Positions 56,701 through 64,000 of a DNA stretch of 64,000 nucleotides are shown here, one piece after another. A program made the position numbers and the translations under genes. The DNA is from Drosophila miranda (taxonomy: Eukaryota; Arthropoda; Insecta; Diptera; Drosophilidae): positions 10,894,001-10,958,000 of the forward strand of contig NC_046676.1 in NCBI RefSeq assembly GCF_003369915.1. Reading direction: 5' to 3'. The notes under the pieces were generated by a model, which ran no database searches, was not told the origin of the DNA, and was given only the letters and a program-made list of their open reading frames with translations. Position 1 is the first letter of the stretch. The number at the start of each line of letters is the position of its first letter.

Positions 56701-59700
56701 GTGTGTGGGTGCCAGTGGCTCTCAAAATAGGCAGAAAATGTACATCTATGCTTATCGGTGGGTGTGCGTGTGTGTGTGCACATGACAACTCTAAAACTCA
56801 ATTAACTTTAATTATTTACCATGCACCAGGCCCCATTCAAAATGTCCGCCTGCTATCTAACGGAGATTATCAATATGCATAGTCACACATAGTCGTCGCT
56901 CCGTCGGGCAGCACAATACATATATTATTCAGCTCACCCCTATCCCCTATCCCCCATCGCCTATCCCCTATGCCCTACCCACTTGAACATCCACTGCCTC
57001 ACTTCACTCAAAACATGGCGGCCGCCATTCACAGCTGTTGGCTCTCTCTCTCAACCTTAAACTTAGTGTGCGACAAGCTCATTACCGTTACACCTCCTTA
57101 AGAGCACCGCGCACCTGACGACGAGTCAATCACAGTCACGTGTAAGCGAAAAGAACAGCTGTACGGAAATAGAAACGATAGCAAGCTTTGGATTAACCCT
57201 ACATATATGTAAAATATCTTCTTCAGGGGTAAAGCAACGCATTTCCTACAGCGGTGGTTACGTATTCCATTCCTCCCTGTGTAAGTGACGTCTCGTCTGC
57301 GTCGTGTCTATACTATTTGCTCACAATCAATTCAAAGCGGGATCCGGCAGTCCCAGACACTTTTCCGCAACTGCGTTCTACACAATTTCACATTTATGGC
57401 AACGTGCTGAACAGGCAGAGAGCACTACATATACATATGTGTGTGTGTATGTATGGGTGTGTGTGTGTAACAAAAGAAATGCTTTATAATTTATAAGTTA
57501 TGGTAAATAAACACACATGTTCGCAGCCAAACAGGCACTTGAAGAAAGATAATATTGTTAGTTTTACGCAACTCTTTCAGAAAGTTTTTCGAACAAAAAA
57601 TAAAAAACAGCTGATCTCTGTTGCTTATGTGTGCGTGTTTTTAGGAGCTTTTGTTCCTATGGCAGAGCACAAGGATATCTCATCTTTCTATACTTTGTTC
57701 AAAATTCGATCAATCAATCGCCGCCACTGTGTATACATAGCTACAAATTATGTGATGCCCCTCGGACGTTTCTTAAATTCCACTTAATTAAAGCCCAGCG
57801 AAGCCAAGAGCCAAAGCAAGCAGTCAATCAGCGAAGCTTTTAGCCCAAAGGGGGAGCGAAGCAGGGCCAAAGGGGGTTAAGAAAACCAGAAACGGAAAAA
57901 TTTCCAAGCTTGAGGCCAAACGTCTGACCCCCCCAAAGGGCTTCCATGCGATTGGACTGACCGGAGAGCAGTGCAGCGCCCTCTGCCGTTGGGAAATCAC
58001 ATGAGCATGACTTAGCTTCATAAAAACCGAAACTACCTGTATTCGGACGAGGGTTTCCTTCGAAGCAAACACGTTTTATTTGTACTTGGAGTGTTAGGAA
58101 CGATAAAAAAGAGAGACGCTCGGTTCGGTAAGAAAGTCGGTAAATATTTGTGCTATCGCCGGGACCTATTCTCGGGTCTGAGAATGGAAAGAAGAACGAC
58201 CTGAGATGCATTAGGACTAGTCCCTAGATAAGGATCCGAAATGAGGCCCTGGGAAATGAATGGATTGGGAGATTGATAGATGGCAAACTACACTTCAGTC
58301 ACTAATCTGTCCACGACGTCAAGACACCCCTCCAATCGATTCCCCCTTAGCTTCGCATTTGTAAAAATTCACCCCCCGCACACTTTGCCAGGCCAGTGGA
58401 GAGTTGAGAGTGAGAGGGGTCAACAGCAGATTCTTGTTTTCCTGTTTGGCCAAGAGCAAGAGCAAGAGACCCAGACACAGACCCAAACCCAGACGGTCTT
58501 GGCATTTCTTTGTCTGCAGCGCGGACAAGTCTTTGTTGTCGCCAGAGACGCCTCGTCGTCGGCCGTGTATCCTTCGGCTTGGGTTACTCAAGTTCGTTCC
58601 GCAGACAAGTGAGGAGAGTCCATATGCACCCGTAGGTGGTTGTGGATGTGTCTGCGTCTGGGTCTTGGTCTGTCTTTGTCCGCGATTGTGTGTGCGCATT
58701 GATTTGGTCTTGAGAAAAGAGAAAAAGAGAGCAATAGGAACGAGATATTCAACAATATTCGTCTAAGATACAAAGAAACCACTTTGAGCAGATTTATTCT
58801 TATCATCAACACATACTCCCACATGCAGAGAGACCTGTGACGACGTATCAAGTACAAATCATATCAGCATATCACTGTTCCGAGTGTGTGTGTGTGTGTG
58901 GGTGCTGCTGATAAGATGTCGCATCGTTTGGTTTGCAAGGTCCAGAGAGAATAGCACACACATATAGAGGGAGAGCGAGAGAGAGAGAGGCAGAGAGACA
59001 AAGAGAACAGCAGCTTAAGCAAACATCAACTGAAACTGTAAATGCTGTTGCTGTTGTCTGGGTCGCGACGTCTTTTGGGGTCTGTCTGGCCAACTGCTGA
59101 CTGTCTTTGGGTTTTGGATTATACTTACACACACACACACACACATTCACGCATACAGTACATACATATGTATTAAGTGCAGCGAGGGCGCATGCGTTTT
59201 TTGTGGTTTTTATTTTTTTCTGCGTTTTTGTTGTTTACTTCTCTCCAAGAACTCCGCTCCGTGCGTCTGCCAGCCCCCAACAAGTACCTCAAGCAGCAAA
59301 AACAAAAACGCCAAGCAGATTCTTTTATATGCCAGCTATTTTTGGTATATAAAGCAAAAAGCAAAAAGCCACAAAAGCAACAGCAACATGAATGTAGCAG
59401 AGGCAGTGGCAGCAGCAGAAGCTGAGGAGCAACCATCATCATCATCTTTCAAACATATGGAAACGGGTTCGTTTCGCTGTATTGCTGTGTGTATACTTTT
59501 CTGTATCTGTGATTGGCTTTTGTTATTGAATCGCTATCACTTGGAGATGTCTGCCCCTCTATTTACGATCTACACGTACATATACATGTGTATATAATAT
59601 ATGTATACATAGTACATATTACCTATTTACTTCACTTATCACTCAAATGTCGCCATGCATGTCGCTCACTCTTGCTATGTCTATGTGTATATGCGTTCTC

Positions 59701-62700
59701 CCTCTCTCCCTCCAGGGCCTTGGAAATTCCATATGATTTTTGTATACATTCTTTGTGTTATTTTTCCCTGCGCAGTGCAACATGTTGGCGCACACCACTG
59801 TGACGCTGGCAACATGTTGGTTGCCAGATGTTGGAGGAGGGCCCATGCCAAAAAATAAATAAAACAAAACAAAAGAAAAGAAAAAAAAAACTAGCCAAAT
59901 GTACGACGTAGTTTTCCCTACACATAGCCACACGTACAGTACATACATGTACATATGTGCTGCGTATATAGGGGGAAACATATAATGTACACACCGAGCA
60001 CATAACACACAGACACACACGTACGCAGACAGAAGCAAAACAAAGCCAGCCGTGGCGTCGCGAGCGTGTGGCTCGACTCAGCTGTTTTAGAAAGTTGCCG
60101 TCAGCAGCGGAGCACTGTCGTCGTCCGCTCATTCAACTTGCGAACCCCAAAGCGACCACACGCGGCCCACTCTGCAGTCACGCGAGAGAGCAAAAGCAGC
60201 CAGCGAGAGAGAGGCAGGCAAATCTTGGGGTTTTTTTTTTTCTATTTTGTTCGTGGAGAGCCAAAAAGTGCAGCCAGAGACCAAAAATAATATTGAAATC
60301 TAAGCAAACAAGTTTCATTTCGTTAACAGTCTGTTGGTATTTGTTACCTGCTGCTGCCATTGCTGGACTCTTGTGTTTCGCATTCGTTTGTATTCCGTTT
60401 CGTGCTAGTGAGCAAAATCAAAATCAGTGTGGTGTGGGAACAAAACAGAACCTGAAACAGATACATATACAATACGATTGTTCTGCGAGTGTGTGTCGTG
60501 TCGGTGCGTGCAGTGTACTCTTCGAAAACGCGACTTCAATTCGATTTCACATTGAAAACGCTAGGCAAAACCGTTGAGAATTCAAATGCAGCTACGTGAA
60601 CACCCAATATGTCGACGCTGTCAACGTTGTTGCTGTTGTCAGCCGCTTAGAACTAAGAGCAAACAGACGCAACATCAGCAGCAGAAGAAGCCGCAGCAGC
60701 AGCAGCAGCAGCATCAGCCAAGGCAGCAGCGAGTGAATAGTTAAATATGAACAGTTGAAAGGAAATGGGATTTGGAATTCGGTTACAAAGAAAAACGAAG
60801 CCAAATCAAATCAATCAAGAAAATCCACAAAAAGTTTAAAAAGTTTTGGATAAACGTGAACATTTTGGAAGTGGAAAAGTGTTTAGCAAAAGGTTGGTAC
60901 CTAGAATATATGTACAAAAGTCCCCCCTATATACTCCCTGTGTGTGGGTGAGAGTAACTGCTGTGACGTTCCCCGCTCAGCTGTGCAGTTGCGCATGTGT
61001 TGGTGACGTAATGCTCAAATAAAAACATCGCAATAGTCAAAGCTCTGCCCGTGTCCACCCACACATATACATATACAGTATAATAATTGAAGATCGCTCA
61101 TGCATTAGTGTGTGTGGGTGAAACACTTTGGGAGACTATTCGACGCCCCCTTCAGCGTTATTGTAGCTGTCGTTGTGGTTGTTGTTGTTGTTGTATAACA
61201 CATAAATTACTGAAAAGGCAATTGGAATATCGCTCCCTCTCCCTCTCCTGCTACCTCACTATCGCTGACTGCTCCGTTCCACTCCCTCAAACGCCCCGAG
61301 TGTTTCTTTTGTATGCGTGTCCGTGTGTGGTGTGTGTGTCAAGTCGGGAAAACTACTTTTTTTTTTTTTGTTAATATAATTGACACACATTTTCTAATTG
61401 TGGCGTCAGTTGTTGGTTGTTGCATTCGCTGTGTGTCAACATTCGTGTGCCCCATGCAGACAGAACGAGAGGCACTTATTAACTATTGAGAGGAGAGCAG
61501 AACTGAGTAGCTGAGCAGCTGATTACGATGGAGAATCGTGCTCGGAGATTTAGCTAAATCATTTACACCTGGTATTTTCCATGCAACACACAATCGTGGC
61601 GTGCTGTCGCTGTCGCTGGGCTGGGTGCGCCCCCAGATCAGATCATACGGATTTATGGACAATTGCGCAACATTTAAAACCACCCACGTGTAAGATCTTA
61701 CAACGAAAGAGAGAGAGAGAGAGGACAGCACACACATGTGTTGCGGATTCGATATAAAAGAAAGCGCCGTAAGGAATGGCACGATGATGAAAAAGCTTCC
61801 CTTTTTAAGGTCAATTTAATGTGATTGATGCACATACATATGTAGAATATGTTGGCCAAAGAACCCGATTAACGTATACTTTCACTATCCATCTGTCTTA
61901 TATAAGAGAAAGCTGTATGAAAACGAACCTTAAGAGAAAAATAAAAATGAAGCAACAGTTGTTTTTTGGTCAAGAGATTGGGAAGTTATCTGCTCTATCT
62001 TTCCCCACGTCTCGTACGTTTTAATATGGCAATTTGTAGAAATTTTTGTGAGCAGATGAAAGAACTAAATAAGTAAAAATTAAACTTAACGCATTCCTCA
62101 CACACACATACACACACACACACATCCAATTATAATCGCGGGCAGTCCAACAGTCTCGATGTAATTTTATACGTGCGCAGTTGGAAATGTAAATGAAGTG
62201 AGCGGCCAGAACGGAGAGCGGAGCAGAACATAGTGAGGAGTGGAGTGGCGGAGGGCGGGGGGCGCTGGGGCTGGGTGAGTGGAGCACAGAACGAAGTTGT
62301 CGCCCTCTGGAAGTGGAGGTGGGGAGTAGAGAGCGGGAGAGCGAGCAATGGAACTTCTTGCGGTCATTTGCTTTTGCCTGCTGCTGTGACGGAGAAGAAC
62401 GAATGTGCGTGCCCGTCCGTTCATTCTGTGCTCTCGATTTGCAAGACGGGTATAACGTTTTGGCTAAAAATAAAACGTGCCATCGGTGTCTTCGACTTAC
62501 TCTCACTCACACTCACTCGCAGTTCTTTGGCAAGTCCTGTCCTGTGCGTCCTCCTCCTCTAGCTGGTGGTTACTTCAACTCTCCCACTCTCTCTCACACA
62601 CACACACACGCAGTGTGAGCGAGACGGTCTCACGTGCTCACGTTACAGAGCTCTCACACACCACACACTCTCACACGTGGGGGAAGAAGAGCGCCGAGCA

Positions 62701-63119
62701 GAGCCATAACTGGACTGCGTTTGTTTACAATTTTTGTTTTTGCTGCGCACATGTGAGCAGAGCCAGAGTATATTAATAGTAAGGTGCAAAGCAGCCGTTG
62801 ACAAACTTGATTCAGTGTGTGCTTGTCCCACCTTCTATTGCGATACCTTGAGCAATTTTGTGTGTGTTTGTGCTTGCGAGTGAATGATTGAGCGAGAGCT
62901 GGCTCGACTGCCGTTTAACTTTATTTGTTGTGTAAGAAACAGGGTGTCTCTGTCTCTATCAGTATCCCCCTCTGTGTAATGGGTTTAATTACGCTTCAGC
63001 TTACAGTATAACAATGTTGCTCAATTATTTAATTTTCGCTGCTATTTGTTGTAATTAATCTTGGAGTATTTCATTTTTTAATAGTTTTTCTTTCTTCCTT
63101 GCACTCTCTCTCGTTGCAG
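53791..63119 (+). other. Long intron, or intergenic to intronic region, of the plus-strand gene
   Basis: No coding exon supported in 9.3 kb. Low-complexity tracts: (TCCG)n 53901-53918, (GTT)n 55787-55816, (CCTATCC)n 56936-56980, GT run 57440-57468, GAGA runs 58970-58990. At 60040-60890 a purine-rich leader-like segment with a (CAG)n run (60680-60712) might be an alternative first exon, but its donor (GTTGGT) is weak. Confidence 0.45.
56936..56980 (+). repeat. (CCTATCC)n minisatellite
   Basis: Five or six degenerate copies of a seven-base unit CCCTATC, with single-base variants (CCATCGC, CCTATGC). Confidence 0.65.
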
Positions 63120-63157
63120 CAAACAGCAAAAATAATGGAATTTTAGCGTTTTGAAAG
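63120..63157 (+). other. Probable 38-nt non-coding exon
   Basis: Flanked by a strong pyrimidine tract plus TTGCAG and a donor AAAG|GTGAGT. Holds ATGGAATTTTAG, a complete three-codon upstream frame, so it cannot start the main protein. Likely a 5' UTR exon of the plus-strand gene that continues past the window. Confidence 0.5.
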
Positions 63158-64000
63158 GTGAGTTGTACTGCAAAACCTTGAAATATTACAACTTTCAACT
63201 TTTTTGTTTAAATGCCTCTTATCTCATGGCCCTCTCTCACTTGTCCGTGTCCAAAGAGTCGATAAAATCCCCTACAATATCATGCATGTGCCTGTTCCAT
63301 GTGTGTATCTGCTACACAACAAAGCGAGACAGATAGAGAGAGAGAGAGAGTGAGAGAGATATTGATGGAGGGGGAGGTAGGCAGGCTGTGTGACCATGTA
63401 ACCTATCAAAGGTGCAGCCCCCTCAAACAACGACACAAACGCTCGCTCAGCTGTGAAGCCATGGGAGGGTTGAGCACACACACACAAACACAAACACGGG
63501 CGCATACAGACAGATAGAATAATGGGTATTTGTAAGGTCGACTCCGAGGTTAATCAGCGACACGAAGAGTCTCGATACACTTCTAACGATCATCCCAACA
63601 GCCAGCTGGAGTGGTGTGTTGTCATATTGTAAAACGAACCCGAAGAAGGCCACGACTCCACTCCACCGCTTCCGCCTTAGATGACACATTTAATGGGGCG
63701 ATGGGAGGGAAGATGGAGAGACAAAAAGAAAGAGGGAATTAATGACTGCAATGAATGAAGCTTTTGTCATGACGCATCTTTCTGGATGACTAAGGGAAAA
63801 CGAATTTGATGATAATTGCCATAAATGTTCGTTCGCGAATTCGTTCTGCAGCAGTCACGTGTGCAATATTCATATCCAACCTTTGGGACCATTTCATAAG
63901 ACACACAACAAAGAAAAATGAAAAAAGGGGAAGCAAAAAGCAAACGAAAGGCGCACACAGGCGGACACGACACGGAGGGACAGAGGACGGAACTTGTTTT
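63158..64000 (+). other. Downstream intronic sequence
   Basis: Nothing coding is supported. GAGA-type tract at 63336-63358 and CA-rich run at 63476-63494. Confidence 0.5.

Noticed and set aside
59778..59819. Two CAACATGTTG palindromes resembling those of Polinton module B, considered as an element fragment.
   Set aside because: Only the palindromes match, with no flanking similarity.
60592..60804. Poly-Leu minus-strand frame.
   Set aside because: Antisense of a (CAG)n tract in a probable 5' leader.
1..64000. CRISPR arrays, bacterial operons or ribosome binding sites.
   Set aside because: None seen; the window is a eukaryotic nuclear genome with spliced genes.

Overview
This is eukaryotic DNA from a Drosophila, most likely the obscura group. 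The basis is intron-containing genes recognisable as Roc2, the trehalose transporter Tret1 and an FBXL20-type F-box gene (CG9003 in D. melanogaster), fly-type core-promoter motifs, and a LOA/Bilbo/TRIM-type retrotransposon of the sort known from obscura-group flies. The species call is an inference from recalled proteins, not a search.

Layout. (1) 1-2781: 5' half of a LOA-clade non-LTR retrotransposon on the minus strand, with a long ORF1, a decayed endonuclease part of ORF2 and a 5' UTR ending at 2781. (2) 2782-15862: a Polinton/Maverick, a virus-like DNA transposon. It carries integrase, packaging ATPase, penton-like minor capsid, pVI-like protein, major capsid, adenovirus-type protease and several unassigned ORFs. 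The DNA polymerase B gene survives only as its two ends. A piece of the element's own terminal repeat (R-B-R) sits where the polymerase core should be. Terminal repeats are a mosaic of three modules, R (about 350 bp, five copies), D (640 bp, two copies, coding for an acidic 117-aa protein) and B (about 487 bp, two copies). Several genes have frameshifts or stops, so this copy is dead or non-autonomous. (3) 15863-19200: a possible tail of an interrupted host gene, one intact 213-aa orphan ORF and a decayed multi-exon gene. (4) 19360-41430: Roc2, whose two coding exons are split by a 20.3-kb intron. That intron holds the whole of Tret1 (minus, two promoters), a DUF1091 secreted-protein gene (minus) and a tRNA-Met. 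Just downstream lie a second, identical tRNA-Met in the other direction, a tRNA-Arg(TCT) and a small SMIM12-like gene (minus). (5) 41430-52450: the FBXL20-like gene with two alternative N-termini and a long 3' UTR. (6) 52700-64000: a motif-1/motif-6 promoter and non-coding 5' exons of a plus-strand gene whose coding part lies beyond the window.

The host genes look ordinary and intact, with consistent splice phases. The unusual part is the rearranged Polinton. The promoters share TTTGGCGC (E2F-like), TATCGATA (DRE) and GTCAGTATATTT (Ohler motif 6) blocks, which suggests housekeeping or growth-linked control of Roc2, the F-box/SMIM12 pair and the 52.9-kb gene.
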